NCBI GenBank assembly: GCA_937864465.1
Contig: CALMJU010000020.1
Coordinates: 1-46,221 of the forward strand
Origin: an uncultured Acidobacteriota bacterium
Lineage (GTDB): Bacteria; Acidobacteriota; Polarisedimenticolia; Polarisedimenticolales; JAIQFR01
Direction: 5' to 3'
DNA: 46,221 nt
Shown here: positions 1 through 9,637 of the stretch, one piece after another
How positions within the stretch are numbered: position 1 is the stretch's first letter
Layout of the letters: every line of letters begins with the position of its first letter
Notes under the pieces: generated by a model
The model's database searches: none
Told to the model about the DNA's origin: nothing
The model's input: the letters and a program-made list of their open reading frames with translations, nothing else
Made by a program: the position numbers and the translations under genes

Positions 1-709
1 CGGGGCTCGTGTAGCTCTCGCCGTCGGGGACGTTCCTGAGGCCGTACGAGAGCGCCGGCAGGCAGGGGCCGATGTCGAGCGAGAGCGTCCGCTCGCGCCC
101 GTCGGGGGACTCGGTGACGACCGTGGCGCGCCTCCCGTCCCGGAACAGAGGCGCCAGGCGGTCCTCGGCGGCCTTGAGCGGCCGCGGGTCGGTGACGGAG
201 GCGCCGACGACGAAGCGGACGTACTCCTCGAACGGGATCCCCTCGAACGCCGCCATCGCGGGGGTCGGGTAGAGGGTGATCACCCAGCGCTTCGAGAGCC
301 TCGTGTCCGTGAACGGCCGGTCGGCGGCGACGAGCGCCTGGGCGCGGGCGGCATCGAGCCCCGCGAAGCGCTCCGGGTCCTCGGCCCCCAGGACCTCGAG
401 GTACTTCGTGAACGACGCGTAGCGCGCCTCGTGCCAGGCGGGGATGCGCGCCCACTGCTCCGCCGTCCCCTGGCGCGCGACCGCGGCCGACCAGACGCGC
501 CCACGGTCGTTGTTCGGGGGGACGAGGAGGACGTCCGGGACGGCCCCCGCCTCCACGACCCGCCGCTCGAGGACCTCCATCAGCGGCCAGCCGATCCGCT
601 CCCCCTTGATCATCACCCGGTCCTCCGGGCCGATCCCGCCGAGGGAGTGGTCGAGGAGGATCGTGGCCCAGGCCTCGAGATCGCGCGGCGACACGTCGGG
701 CTCGATCAT
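1..709 (-). CDS. M29-family metallo-aminopeptidase, N-terminal part (runs off window edge)
   Basis: Manual translation from the ATG at 709 gives an open frame to the window edge (about 236 residues). It begins MIEPDVSPRDLEAWATILLD and contains the stretch NVPDGESYTSP, which matches the conserved N-P-D-G-E-x-x-T-x-P block of thermophilic M29 aminopeptidases (AmpS/PepS/aminopeptidase T). These are cytosolic dimeric dizinc or dicobalt enzymes that remove N-terminal residues from peptides. The metal-binding Glu, His and Asp residues lie in the C-terminal half, which is outside the window. A GGGGAG Shine-Dalgarno lies just before the ATG, and only 9 bases separate it from the stop of the upstream S9 peptidase. 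The two genes therefore look like a peptide-degradation operon. Family assignment rests on one conserved block plus overall pattern. Confidence 0.75.
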   Translation of the reverse strand, partial: MIEPDVSPRDLEAWATILLDHSLGGIGPEDRVMIKGERIGWPLMEVLERRVVEAGAVPDVLLVPPNNDRGRVWSAAVARQGTAEQWARIPAWHEARYASFTKYLEVLGAEDPERFAGLDAARAQALVAADRPFTDTRLSKRWVITLYPTPAMAAFEGIPFEEYVRFVVGASVTDPRPLKAAEDRLAPLFRDGRRATVVTESPDGRERTLSLDIGPCLPALSYGLRNVPDGESYTSP

Positions 710-718
710 GCGGCTCCC

Positions 719-1744
719 CTACTTCAGGTGCTTCGCGAGGAAGGCCCAGACCTCCTTGCGGGACTCGCGGGCGAGGGCGGTGTCGATCCGGTTCATGCTG
801 TGGCCCCCCGGGAAGTCCTCGTAGATCTTGTACTCGAACTTCTTCCCGGCGGCCTTGAGCTGCGCGATCAGGTGCTCGACCTCGATGACGTTGACGTCGC
901 GGTCGTTCGTCGTCGTGTGGACGAGGAGCGGGGTCCGGAGCTTCTCCGCGTTCCAGGCGGGGGAGCGGCGCCGGTACTCGTCCACCGCCTCCCCGGCGGT
1001 CTTCCCGATGTGGTAGGGGGCGGAGAACAGACGCCGGTACTCGTCGTCGCCGTACCCCATCCGGGCGACGAGGTCGGAGACCGGGACGCCGGCGTACGCG
1101 GCGGCGAACTTCTCCGGGTGGTCGAAGACCGCCATCAGCGCGATCAGCCCGCCGTGGCTCCAGCCGAGGATGCCGGCCCGGCTCCCGTCCACGAACGGCA
1201 TCGTCTCGACCGCCCAGTCCCGGGCGGCGACGCAGTCGTCCACCTCGAGGCCGCCGTAGTCGATCGCCTCGCGGTAGCCCTTCCCGTAGCCGGTCGAGCC
1301 GCGGTACTCGGGCGCCAGGACGACGTACCCCTGCGCCATCAGCTCGCGGACGATGTGCGTGTGATAGGTGCCGAAGTCGCCGTGGACCCCGCCGTGCGGG
1401 AGCACGAGGAGCGGGCTCTTCCGCTCCCGGTCGAGCCCCTTCGGTACGAAGACGTAGCACCAGAACTTGAACGGGTGCCTCTCGTTCGCGATCCCGTAGA
1501 TCTCCTCCCCCTTCGGGTTCGGGGGGCCGACGAGGTAGACCTTGTCCACGTCGGCGACGTCGCCGACGCGGGCGAACCAGAGCACGTCGTCCACGCTCTT
1601 GGCGAGCATCTCGATCGCGTCGGCGTTCGCCTCGATCTTCCGCTCGAGGTCGGCGAGGCGCGCCTCGGGATCCGGCGGGGGCGGCGCCGCGACCGCGGGG
1701 AACGCGGCGAGAACCGTCAGGACCGTGAGCACCAGGATGCGCAT
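719..1744 (-). CDS. Secreted S9-family (prolyl oligopeptidase-like) serine peptidase / alpha-beta hydrolase
   Basis: 341 residues. The ATG at 1744 is preceded by AAGGAG at 6-base spacing, so a longer frame starting at 1786 is not used. An N-terminal signal peptide (MRILVLTVLTVLAAFPAVAA) suggests export. A short acidic/basic helix (about 28-50) precedes an alpha/beta-hydrolase core. The nucleophile is Ser196 in GWSHGG, the acid is probably Asp281 or Asp283 in TNDRDVN, and the catalytic His is His315 in GGHSMN. The YRGSTGYG segment is typical of S9 catalytic domains. No beta-propeller is present, so this is a stand-alone catalytic domain, shorter than full prolyl oligopeptidases (about 700 residues). 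It probably hydrolyses small peptides or acyl-peptides in the periplasm and is co-transcribed with the M29 aminopeptidase. An esterase role cannot be excluded. Confidence 0.8.
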   Translation of the reverse strand: MRILVLTVLTVLAAFPAVAAPPPPDPEARLADLERKIEANADAIEMLAKSVDDVLWFARVGDVADVDKVYLVGPPNPKGEEIYGIANERHPFKFWCYVFVPKGLDRERKSPLLVLPHGGVHGDFGTYHTHIVRELMAQGYVVLAPEYRGSTGYGKGYREAIDYGGLEVDDCVAARDWAVETMPFVDGSRAGILGWSHGGLIALMAVFDHPEKFAAAYAGVPVSDLVARMGYGDDEYRRLFSAPYHIGKTAGEAVDEYRRRSPAWNAEKLRTPLLVHTTTNDRDVNVIEVEHLIAQLKAAGKKFEYKIYEDFPGGHSMNRIDTALARESRKEVWAFLAKHLK

Positions 1745-1756
1745 GGTCGGCTCCTT

Positions 1757-1775
1757 CGGGGCGCGCGGCGCCCCG
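1757..1775 (-). other. GC-rich hairpin abutting the S9 peptidase Shine-Dalgarno
   Basis: On the minus strand an 8-bp perfect stem (CGGGGCGC / GCGCCCCG) with a 3-base loop is followed with no gap by AAGGAG and the ATG at 1744. There is no T-tract, so it is a poor intrinsic terminator for the upstream BON gene (stop at 1815). It may stabilise the mRNA 5' end or limit ribosome access. Confidence 0.5.
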
Positions 1776-1814
1776 CGGACGATCATAGCGGAGAGGAAGC
1801 CGCCCGCGCGCGGC

Positions 1815-2573
1815 TCAGCGCAGCGGGATCTCGAGGTCCGGGCTCGCGGGGGAGACCGCGAGGAGGTCCACGACCCCCTTCACCCCGTTGATGCCGAGGA
1901 CGAGCTCCCGGGCCCGGCGCTTCTCGGAGAAGCGGGAGGCGGTCCCCTCGAGCGTCACGACGCCGCCCTCGACGCGGACCCGGACGTCGCCCGACACGCG
2001 GGAGAGCGACCGGCGTCCGATCGTCCCCTCGACCGCGGCGAGGAGCTCGCCGTCGTCCCGCTCGCCGGTGTCGAAGCGATCGACCACCTCGCGGACACCC
2101 TGGACCCGCGCCGCGGCGTCGGCCGCCTGGAACCGGACCCGCGCGTCCCGGAGGGTCCCCGTCAGCGTGGCCACGCCCCCCTGGACCGCGACGGCGACGC
2201 CCGCTGCGGCGACGTCGGGGAAGTCCGAGAGCTTGCGGCGGACGTCCGACTCGACGGAGGCGTCCCTCCGCGCGCCGTCCCCGATCGCCAGGCGGCTCTC
2301 GACGTCGAGCGCCCCTCGCGCCCCGCCGGCGCGATCCACCGCTTCCCAGGCCTCGTAGAGGGTGTCCACACGGCCGGTGAGCACGACCTTGCCGTCCTTC
2401 GCGGCGGCGTCGATCGGGAGCCGGCCGACGACCGGCGAGAGCCGGAGCTGGTCCTCGACCGCCCGGACGAGAGCGGAATCGCCCTTCGCCGAGGCCGGGG
2501 TCGGGGCGGGGGCGAGCGCGGCCGCGGCGAGCAGCGCCGCGGCGAGCAGCGCGGACGATATCGGTGCGCGCAT
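1815..2573 (-). CDS. Secreted protein with three BON domains
   Basis: 252 residues. The ATG at 2573 overlaps the stop of the crp-type gene by one base (TGATG) and has AGGAGG upstream. An Ala-rich signal peptide occupies residues 1-29, with likely cleavage after PASA. Three BON-type repeats follow (about 32-95, 105-170 and 175-240). Each has the pattern of a short helix, a 'V-x-G-G-V-V-x-L-x-G-x-V' beta hairpin (GKVVLTGRV, GGVATLTGTL, GGVVTLEGTA) and a helix ending in V-x-x-V-x-D/N. BON domains occur in OsmY-type periplasmic proteins and in outer-membrane proteins and are thought to bind phospholipid or envelope surfaces. Coupling to a Crp-family regulator suggests it is part of an envelope or stress response. 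Function beyond domain content is not known. Confidence 0.8.
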   Translation of the reverse strand: MRAPISSALLAAALLAAAALAPAPTPASAKGDSALVRAVEDQLRLSPVVGRLPIDAAAKDGKVVLTGRVDTLYEAWEAVDRAGGARGALDVESRLAIGDGARRDASVESDVRRKLSDFPDVAAAGVAVAVQGGVATLTGTLRDARVRFQAADAAARVQGVREVVDRFDTGERDDGELLAAVEGTIGRRSLSRVSGDVRVRVEGGVVTLEGTASRFSEKRRARELVLGINGVKGVVDLLAVSPASPDLEIPLR

Positions 2574-3283
2574 CAGATCAACCTCCTGAGCCGCTCGCGG
2601 TCGAGCACCGTGACCCTGGGACCGTCCACGGAGACGATCCTCTCCCGGATCAGGCGGGCGAACGACCGCGAGAGCGTCTCGTGCACGGTGCCGAGGAACG
2701 AGGCGAGCGATCCCTTGGCGAGCGGAAGGATCAGGACCGGCGACGGGGCGTCCGGGAGGCCGGCCTTGTCCAGCTCGCTCTCCAGGTAGCGCGCGAGCCG
2801 CGCGGTGACCTCCCGGAGCGTCACCCCCTCGAGCTGCTGCGACAGCTCCCGGAGGCGGGTCGCGAACCCCTTCAGCATCTCCCAGCAGACCTCGGGGTGC
2901 CGCTTGAGGAACGGAAGGAACCGCTCGCGGGGGAGGAACATCACCTCGCTGTCGCGGGTCACGCGGGCGTGCGAGGGGTACCTCGCCTCGGGCGCCTCCC
3001 ACAGCGGGTCCTCGGCGAGGGGGTCGCCCGGCCGGCAGACGTGCAGGATCAGCATCCTCCCCTCTCCGGACAGCTTGTACACGACCGCCAGGCCGGAGAG
3101 GATCACGAACATCCCGCGGTACGGCTCTCCCTCGTGAAAGAGCATCTCCTTCGCGCGGAGGTCGAGGACCCGCGCGAGGCCGGCGAGCCGGTCGAGGTCG
3201 TCGTCCTCGAGCTCGGCGAAGATCGGGACGCGCCGCAGGCGGTCGCGGGCGCTCTCGTGGGCCTCGCCTCCGCCATCCCCCAT
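2573..3283 (-). CDS. Crp/Fnr-family transcriptional regulator
   Basis: 236 residues. ATG at 3283 with AGGAGG upstream. Residues about 10-125 form a cyclic-nucleotide-binding-type beta barrel (FAELEDDDLDRLAG entry helix, then GEPYRGMFVILSG). A dimerisation helix follows (about 130-165), then a winged helix-turn-helix with the family signature LASFLGTVHETLSRSFARL and a wing ending IVSVDGPRVTVLDRERL. The sensory domain does not show the FGE-A-L plus Arg-Ser/Thr motif of cAMP binders, and there is no Fnr-type cysteine cluster (only two isolated cysteines), so the effector is unclear. It is transcribed together with the downstream BON gene and divergently from the sensor kinase, a likely regulated partner. 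Confidence 0.88.
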   Translation of the reverse strand: MGDGGGEAHESARDRLRRVPIFAELEDDDLDRLAGLARVLDLRAKEMLFHEGEPYRGMFVILSGLAVVYKLSGEGRMLILHVCRPGDPLAEDPLWEAPEARYPSHARVTRDSEVMFLPRERFLPFLKRHPEVCWEMLKGFATRLRELSQQLEGVTLREVTARLARYLESELDKAGLPDAPSPVLILPLAKGSLASFLGTVHETLSRSFARLIRERIVSVDGPRVTVLDRERLRRLI

Positions 3284-3318
3284 GATCCGCGCCTCCTGCC
3301 GTTCCGACCCCTGTGTAG

Positions 3319-3324
3319 ATTGTA
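3319..3324 (-). promoter_or_regulatory. Candidate -10 box for the crp-type gene
   Basis: TACAAT on the minus strand (5/6 to TATAAT), placed so that transcription would begin about 28 bases before the ATG at 3283. No good -35 lies 17 bases upstream, which would fit activator dependence. Inference only. Confidence 0.35.
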
Positions 3325-3364
3325 ATTCCATCCGCGCCGGCGGCAGGGTTCCCTCCGTCGAGCC

Positions 3365-3393
3365 TCGACATCGCTGCGGCCGGACCTTAGACT
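3365..3393 (+). promoter_or_regulatory. Sigma-70-type promoter for the sensor kinase
   Basis: TCGACA (5/6 to the -35 consensus), 17-base spacer, TAGACT (4/6 to -10). A start near 3400 would leave the in-frame ATG at 3396 outside the transcript and supports the ATG at 3471 as the translation start. Confidence 0.5.
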
Positions 3394-3470
3394 CTATGCC
3401 GAACGGGGGCACTGCGAGACATCCCGGTCGCGAGGCGCCCTTCCGGGGCGACCGGGGAGGGGGCGGCGCC

Positions 3471-5276
3471 ATGGCACACGAGGCGGTCCCTGGAGACGAG
3501 CCGGGCACGCGAAGGCCCTGGTACCTGACGCCCGCGAAGGCGCCGACGAGCGCTTGGCGCCTCCTCATCACGGTGGCCGGCTCGATCATCGCGGCGGAAG
3601 CGCTCGTCATGTTCTTCCTGTCCGCGCGGCCGGAACTCACCGTGGCGAGGGTGATCGCGCTCGACGCTGTCTTCCTGACGATCGTGGCGATCCCCGTGCT
3701 CTACTTCTTCCTCTTCCACCCGCTCGTCAAGGAGATCACCGAGCGCCAACGGGCCGAGGACCAGCTCCGGAAGGCCAACGAGTTCAACGAGACGATGGTC
3801 CGGACGATCCCACTGGGAATGGACATCCTCGACGAGCAGGGACGGATCCTCTACATGAACGAGGGCCTCCGGAAGCTGGTCGGCCGGGACGCCGAGGGGG
3901 AGTTCTGCGCCACGGCCTACCGGCGGACCGGCGAGTGGTGCGAGCACTGCCCGCTTCTGGTCGGCGTCGCGCCGGGGGAGACGCAGACCGTCGAGATCGA
4001 CCGGGTCTTGGGCGACAAGATCTTCTCGATCACGTACACCGGAATGTTCTACCGGGGGAAGAAGGCGGCCCTGCGGGTGCTCGAGGACGTCACCGAGTCG
4101 AAGCGGCTCGAGGAGCAGCTCCGGCAGGCCCAGAAGATGGAGGCGGTGGGGCGGCTCGCGGGCGGCGTGGCGCACGACTTCAACAACCTGCTGACCGCGA
4201 TCCAGGGATACGGGGACCTCCTGCTGAGCCGCCTCGGCGAGGACAATCCCCTGCGCAAGGACGTCGAGAAGATCTGCATGGCGGGGGAGCGCGCGGCCGC
4301 GCTGACCCGGCAGCTCCTGGCCTTCAGCCGCAGGCAGATGCTCCAGCCCAAGATCCTCGACCTCAACGCCCTCGTGACCGACATGCGGAACCTCCTCTGC
4401 CGTCTGATCGGGGAGGACATCGACCTGGTGACGACGATCGATCCGGATCTCGAGCGCGTGCGGGCCGACGCGGGGCAAATCGGACAGGTCGTGATGAACC
4501 TCGCCGTCAACGCGAGGGACGCCATGCCTGCCGGCGGCAAGCTGACGATCCGGGCGAGCAACGTGACGATCCCCGAGGAGTACTGCAAGCCCGGCTCGGA
4601 GGCCCGCGCGGGCCGGTTCGTTTGCCTCTCGATCGAGGACAAGGGCACCGGCATCGAGAAGGCGCTCCTGGGCCGGATCTTCGACCCCTTCTTCACGACG
4701 AAGGGCCCCGGGGTCGGCACGGGGCTGGGGCTGTCCACCGTCTACGGGATCGTCAAGCAGCACGAAGGGTGGGTCGAGGTCGAGAGCGAGATCCGGCGCG
4801 GCACGACCTTCCGGATCTATCTCCCCGCCGTGTCCGAGCTGCCGGAGGCGGATGTAGAGCGGAAGGCGCTGGGGGAGGAGCTCCGGGGCAGCGGAGAGCG
4901 CATCCTGCTCGTCGAGGACGAGGAGGAGGTGCGCAGGCTCGGGGCGAGGATCCTCCGCGAGAACGGCTACAGCGTGGTCGAGGCCGCGGACGCGGAGGAG
5001 GCGCTCGGGGCCTTCGAGAAGGAGGGCCGATCCTTCGACCTCGTCTTCAGCGACGTCGTCCTCCCGGACCGGAGCGGACCGGAGCTGGTCGACCGGATCC
5101 TGTCGCTGAAGCCGGAGCTCAAGGTCCTGTTCACGAGCGGCTACGCGGACCACAAGTCGCAGTGGCCCGTCATCCAGGGGGAGGGGTTCCCCTTCCTCCA
5201 AAAGCCGTACTCGCCCCTGGACCTCCTGCAGGCCTGCCACGACGTCCTGCGGGCGGGGCCCGCCGGCCCGTCGTAG
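3471..5276 (+). CDS. Membrane-bound hybrid sensor histidine kinase (PAS-HisKA-HATPase-receiver)
   Basis: 601 residues. ATG at 3471 follows a GGGGAGGGGG purine tract. Two transmembrane helices lie at about 27-47 and 58-80 with almost no periplasmic loop. A PAS domain follows (about 95-215), carrying the cysteine pattern C146-x10-C157-x2-C160. The HisKA box is VGRLAGGVAHDFNNLL with phospho-acceptor His235. The ATPase domain shows NARDAMPAGG (N box), DKGTGI (G1), DPFFTTK (F box) and GTGLGLS (G2). A C-terminal receiver has phospho-acceptor Asp528 in FSDVVLPDRSG and the conserved Lys in QKPYS. As a hybrid kinase without an output domain it must pass phosphate to an unlinked phosphotransfer or response protein. 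It is divergent from the Crp-family gene. Signal unknown; the cysteines could be a redox or metal sensor. Confidence 0.92.
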   Translation: MAHEAVPGDEPGTRRPWYLTPAKAPTSAWRLLITVAGSIIAAEALVMFFLSARPELTVARVIALDAVFLTIVAIPVLYFFLFHPLVKEITERQRAEDQLRKANEFNETMVRTIPLGMDILDEQGRILYMNEGLRKLVGRDAEGEFCATAYRRTGEWCEHCPLLVGVAPGETQTVEIDRVLGDKIFSITYTGMFYRGKKAALRVLEDVTESKRLEEQLRQAQKMEAVGRLAGGVAHDFNNLLTAIQGYGDLLLSRLGEDNPLRKDVEKICMAGERAAALTRQLLAFSRRQMLQPKILDLNALVTDMRNLLCRLIGEDIDLVTTIDPDLERVRADAGQIGQVVMNLAVNARDAMPAGGKLTIRASNVTIPEEYCKPGSEARAGRFVCLSIEDKGTGIEKALLGRIFDPFFTTKGPGVGTGLGLSTVYGIVKQHEGWVEVESEIRRGTTFRIYLPAVSELPEADVERKALGEELRGSGERILLVEDEEEVRRLGARILRENGYSVVEAADAEEALGAFEKEGRSFDLVFSDVVLPDRSGPELVDRILSLKPELKVLFTSGYADHKSQWPVIQGEGFPFLQKPYSPLDLLQACHDVLRAGPAGPS

Positions 5277-5309
5277 AGGCAGGGCGGCCGGGGAGCTCCG
5301 CGGAGCCCG

Positions 5310-5543
5310 CTAGTAGTAGCAGGCCTCCAGCTCGCAGACCCACTCCCACGAGCTCGGGCACTTCTTGCAGCCCGGGCCGGCGGGGACCAGCTCGAGACAG
5401 CAGACCTCGCGCACCCCGTCCACGCACGGGCCCGCGTAGCACTCGGCCGCCCGGGCCTCGGGCGAGAGGAGCGCCGCGAGGCCGAGGCCGATCGCGCAGG
5501 CGCACAGGACCACAACGACCGCGACTCCCTTGCTCTTCGTCAC
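5310..5543 (-). CDS. Small secreted cysteine-rich protein of unknown function
   Basis: 77 residues from a GTG at 5543, which has AAGGAG at 7-base spacing (a longer frame from 5603 would overlap the rpoD stop). Residues 3-33 form a signal peptide or membrane anchor (Lys-rich start, hydrophobic core with Cys14 and Cys16, then PEARAA). The mature part of about 43 residues has eight cysteines (35, 40, 48, 49, 59, 62, 70, 75), including a C-C pair and a C-x2-C, and ends in Tyr-Tyr. An even number of exported cysteines suggests four disulfides, or metal binding. It follows rpoD on the same strand after 56 bases containing a strong hairpin and is convergent with the sensor kinase. I do not recognise a family; bacteriocin-like, enzyme-inhibitor-like and metal-binding roles are all possible. 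Confidence 0.6.
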   Translation of the reverse strand: MTKSKGVAVVVVLCACAIGLGLAALLSPEARAAECYAGPCVDGVREVCCLELVPAGPGCKKCPSSWEWVCELEACYY

Positions 5544-5556
5544 GTGGCGTCTCCTT

Positions 5557-5580
5557 GCGCCCGGCCCCTTCGCCGGGCGC
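5557..5580 (-). other. Hairpin between rpoD and the cysteine-rich gene
   Basis: Perfect 8-bp stem (GCGCCCGG / CCGGGCGC) with an 8-base loop. On the minus strand it ends exactly where the AAGGAG Shine-Dalgarno of the GTG at 5543 begins. No T-run follows. It may act as a weak terminator or attenuator, or as a stability or translation-control element. Confidence 0.5.
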
Positions 5581-5599
5581 GCGGCTCGCGGAATCCGGG

Positions 5600-7324
<1,725 letters not shown>

Positions 7325-7352
7325 CTCTCCTCGCTGGCAGCCGGCGCGCCCC

Positions 7353-9107
7353 TCACGAGAGCGCGTCGATCTGCCGTCCGAGCTGCTGCTTCCGGAGCAG
7401 CAGGGCATCCATCGCCGCGGGGTCGGCGGTCCGCTCGATCGCGCGCTGCAGGTCCCGGCGCTCGCGGACGAGCCGCTCGCGACGGAGCGCGCGGACACAG
7501 TCGCCCACCTCCTCGGCACGGGCCTCGGGCCCCTCCCGGAAGGCGATCGCCGTGAGAAGGTCCCGATCCTCGTCGGACTCCAGGGACTCCAGCAGCGCCG
7601 GCAGATCCACCTCCTCTCCTTGCCCCGCATGCCGGAAGATCGCGTTCACGACCCCGCCGATCCTCGTCTCCTCGAGGTCGGGGGGCTCCAGCTCCGCCCG
7701 CGCGCGCTCCCGGGCCGCCCCCACGCGGAGCAGCACCGTCACGAGCCGCGCCTCGGTCTCGCGGACGCGCGCCGGCTCGCCGGGCCGCTGCCGGATCGAG
7801 GGCCTCGACTCCCGGAGCGCCCGGCCGAGCTCCTGCATCACGAGATCGTCCTCGATGCGGAGCGCGTCGGCCAGCTGCCCGGCCCACGCGGCCCGCTCGA
7901 CCGCGCTCGGGAGCTTCGCCAGCCGCGGGAGGAGCGCGTTCACCGCCGCGACCTTCTCCTCGACGCGGGAAACGTCGCGGGCCGCGACCTCCCGCCCGAG
8001 GAGCCACTCGAGGTAGCCGGGGGCGTTCCGGACGAGCCGCGCGTACGCCTCGGGCCCCTCCTTGCGGACGTAATCGTCGGGGTCCATTCCCGCGGGGAGC
8101 TCGGTCGCGCGCACCTGGAAGCCCCGCTCCAGGAGGATGTCCACCGACCGCGCGGTCGCCGCCGACCCCGCGGCGTCGCCGTCGTAGCCGACCACGACCC
8201 GCTCCGTGAACCGCGAGAGGAGTCTCGCCTGGCTCGCCGTGAACGCGGTGCCGAGCGAGGCGACGGCCTGGCCGACTCCCGCCTGGTGCGCCGCCGCGAG
8301 GTCGAGGTAGCCTTCGACGATCACCGCGTGCCCCTCGCGCCGGATCGCGTCGCGCGCCAGGTCGAGGCCGTACAGGTGCTCCCCCTTGACATACGCCGCG
8401 GTCTCGGGAGAGTTCAGGTACTTGGGCTCGGCGTCGCGGAGCGCCCTCCCGCCGAAGGCGACGGTCCGCCCGCCCACGTCCCGGATCGGGAAGACGAGCC
8501 GGTCGCGGAAGCGGTCGTACTCCCCCTCCGCGTCCTTGCGGTGGACGGCGAGGCCGCCCTCGACGATCTCGTGCGGACGGAACCGGCGGGCGACCAGGTG
8601 GGAGCGCAGCGCCTCCCACGCGTCCGGCGCGTAGCCGAGACCCAGGCGGCTTGCCGTCTCCCGCGACAGCCCGCGGCGGGCGAGGTACTGCCGGGCCGCG
8701 CGGCCGGCGTCCGGGTCGGCGAGCCGCCCGCGGAAGAACGCCTCCGCCTCCCGGTTCATGTCGAGGAGGCGGGACCGCCGGTCGTCCTCCGGGCGGCGCG
8801 CCGCGGGGAGGGGCACCCCCCACCGCTGGGCGAGGAGCTGGACCGCCTCCGGAAACTCCACCTTCTCGTACAGCATGACGAACTTGAACACGTCCCCGCC
8901 GGTGTGGCAGCCGAAGCAGTAGAAGAGCTGGAGGCCGGGATCGACGGAGAACGAAGGAGTCTTCTCCTGGTGGAAGGGACACAAACCCTTGAGCCGGGAC
9001 CCCGAGGGCCGAAGCGGCACGTAATCCGAAATCAGCTTGACGATGTCGCCGGCGCGCCGGACCGCGTCGACGAAGTCCCTGCCCGTCGGCACGCCCAAAG
9101 GGGCCAC
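7353..9107 (-). CDS. dnaG: DNA primase DnaG
   Basis: 584 residues from a GTG at 9107 with a GGAG upstream. The zinc-binding domain has C43-P-F-H46 and C64-F-G-C67. The RNA polymerase and Toprim core contains EGYLD (about residue 268), YDGDAAG and AGMDPDDYV, the acidic metal-binding positions of bacterial primases. A helical C-terminal region, which normally binds DnaB, is present but divergent. It makes RNA primers for lagging-strand and origin initiation. It sits 52 bases after rpsU and 28 bases before rpoD in the macromolecular synthesis operon, so the three products are probably supplied together with growth rate. Length is typical (570-620). Confidence 0.97.
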   Translation of the reverse strand: MAPLGVPTGRDFVDAVRRAGDIVKLISDYVPLRPSGSRLKGLCPFHQEKTPSFSVDPGLQLFYCFGCHTGGDVFKFVMLYEKVEFPEAVQLLAQRWGVPLPAARRPEDDRRSRLLDMNREAEAFFRGRLADPDAGRAARQYLARRGLSRETASRLGLGYAPDAWEALRSHLVARRFRPHEIVEGGLAVHRKDAEGEYDRFRDRLVFPIRDVGGRTVAFGGRALRDAEPKYLNSPETAAYVKGEHLYGLDLARDAIRREGHAVIVEGYLDLAAAHQAGVGQAVASLGTAFTASQARLLSRFTERVVVGYDGDAAGSAATARSVDILLERGFQVRATELPAGMDPDDYVRKEGPEAYARLVRNAPGYLEWLLGREVAARDVSRVEEKVAAVNALLPRLAKLPSAVERAAWAGQLADALRIEDDLVMQELGRALRESRPSIRQRPGEPARVRETEARLVTVLLRVGAARERARAELEPPDLEETRIGGVVNAIFRHAGQGEEVDLPALLESLESDEDRDLLTAIAFREGPEARAEEVGDCVRALRRERLVRERRDLQRAIERTADPAAMDALLLRKQQLGRQIDALS

Positions 9108-9159
9108 CTGCTCCGGCCCCGCCGGCCGGGAGGTCCCCAGCCGGCGGGTCCGGGCGAGA

Positions 9160-9366
9160 TCAAGCGTTGCTCTTCCGCTCTTGCGCCAGGCGCTTGAGCA
9201 GCTTCTTCCTCGCCGCGAGGGCCTTGCGCTTCTTCTTCACGCTCGGCTTCTCGTAATGCTGGCGCTTCTTGATCTCGGTCAGAATGCCCGACTTCTCGCA
9301 CTTCCGCTTGAATCGCTTCAAGGCATTCTCGAGGCTCTCGTCCTCGCGCACCTTGATCAGCGGCAT
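9160..9366 (-). CDS. rpsU: 30S ribosomal protein bS21
   Basis: 68 residues, ATG at 9366. The sequence (start [20 protein letters not shown]) is a full-length bS21: an N-terminal strand, then long basic helices rich in Lys and Arg ([18 protein letters not shown]). bS21 sits near the 3' end of 16S rRNA next to the anti-Shine-Dalgarno and helps initiation on natural mRNAs. First gene of the macromolecular synthesis operon with dnaG and rpoD. A GGGGTGAG element gives the ribosome site. Two sigma-70-type promoters lie upstream at 9446-9474 and 9609-9637. Confidence 0.97.
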   Translation of the reverse strand: MPLIKVREDESLENALKRFKRKCEKSGILTEIKKRQHYEKPSVKKKRKALAARKKLLKRLAQERKSNA

Positions 9367-9445
9367 CGCCTATCTCACCCCGCTTTCATCGCTGGTGTTG
9401 TGCGGTCGGCGCCCTCTCGAAGGCTCGCCGCGCCACAAAACCGCC

Positions 9446-9474
9446 ATCCTAGCGAACGGTCCGCCAGCCGTCAA
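9446..9474 (-). promoter_or_regulatory. Proximal promoter of the rpsU-dnaG-rpoD operon
   Basis: Minus strand: TTGACG (9474-9469), 17-base spacer, TAGGAT (9451-9446). The predicted start near 9439 gives a leader of about 73 bases before rpsU. Confidence 0.65.
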
Positions 9475-9608
9475 TGCGGTGCTTCGGACTCCCCCGTCGA
9501 TCTGATGGCGCGCCGTTTCGCCGCTCCGGAAGGGCTCGGTGACCGCGCCTCCTCTCCAAGCGCGCCACCGTGACGGAACGGATCACCCCGCGCCGTTGCG
9601 CCGCCTGT

Positions 9609-9637
9609 TATATATGGGGGACGGCGGGGTCGTGCAA
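9609..9637 (-). promoter_or_regulatory. Distal promoter of the rpsU-dnaG-rpoD operon
   Basis: Minus strand: TTGCAC (9637-9632), 17-base spacer, TATATA (9614-9609; TATAAC at 9612-9607 is an alternative). The run TTATATAT is striking in this GC-rich DNA. The start would be near 9602, giving a leader of about 235 bases. The 317-base gap 9367-9683 otherwise holds no gene that I can see. Confidence 0.6.

Noticed and set aside
5295-5306. GCTCCGCGGAGC palindrome between the convergent kinase and cysteine-rich genes as a terminator
   Set aside because: Perfect 12-bp palindrome but without loop or T-run; it cannot be called an intrinsic terminator with confidence.
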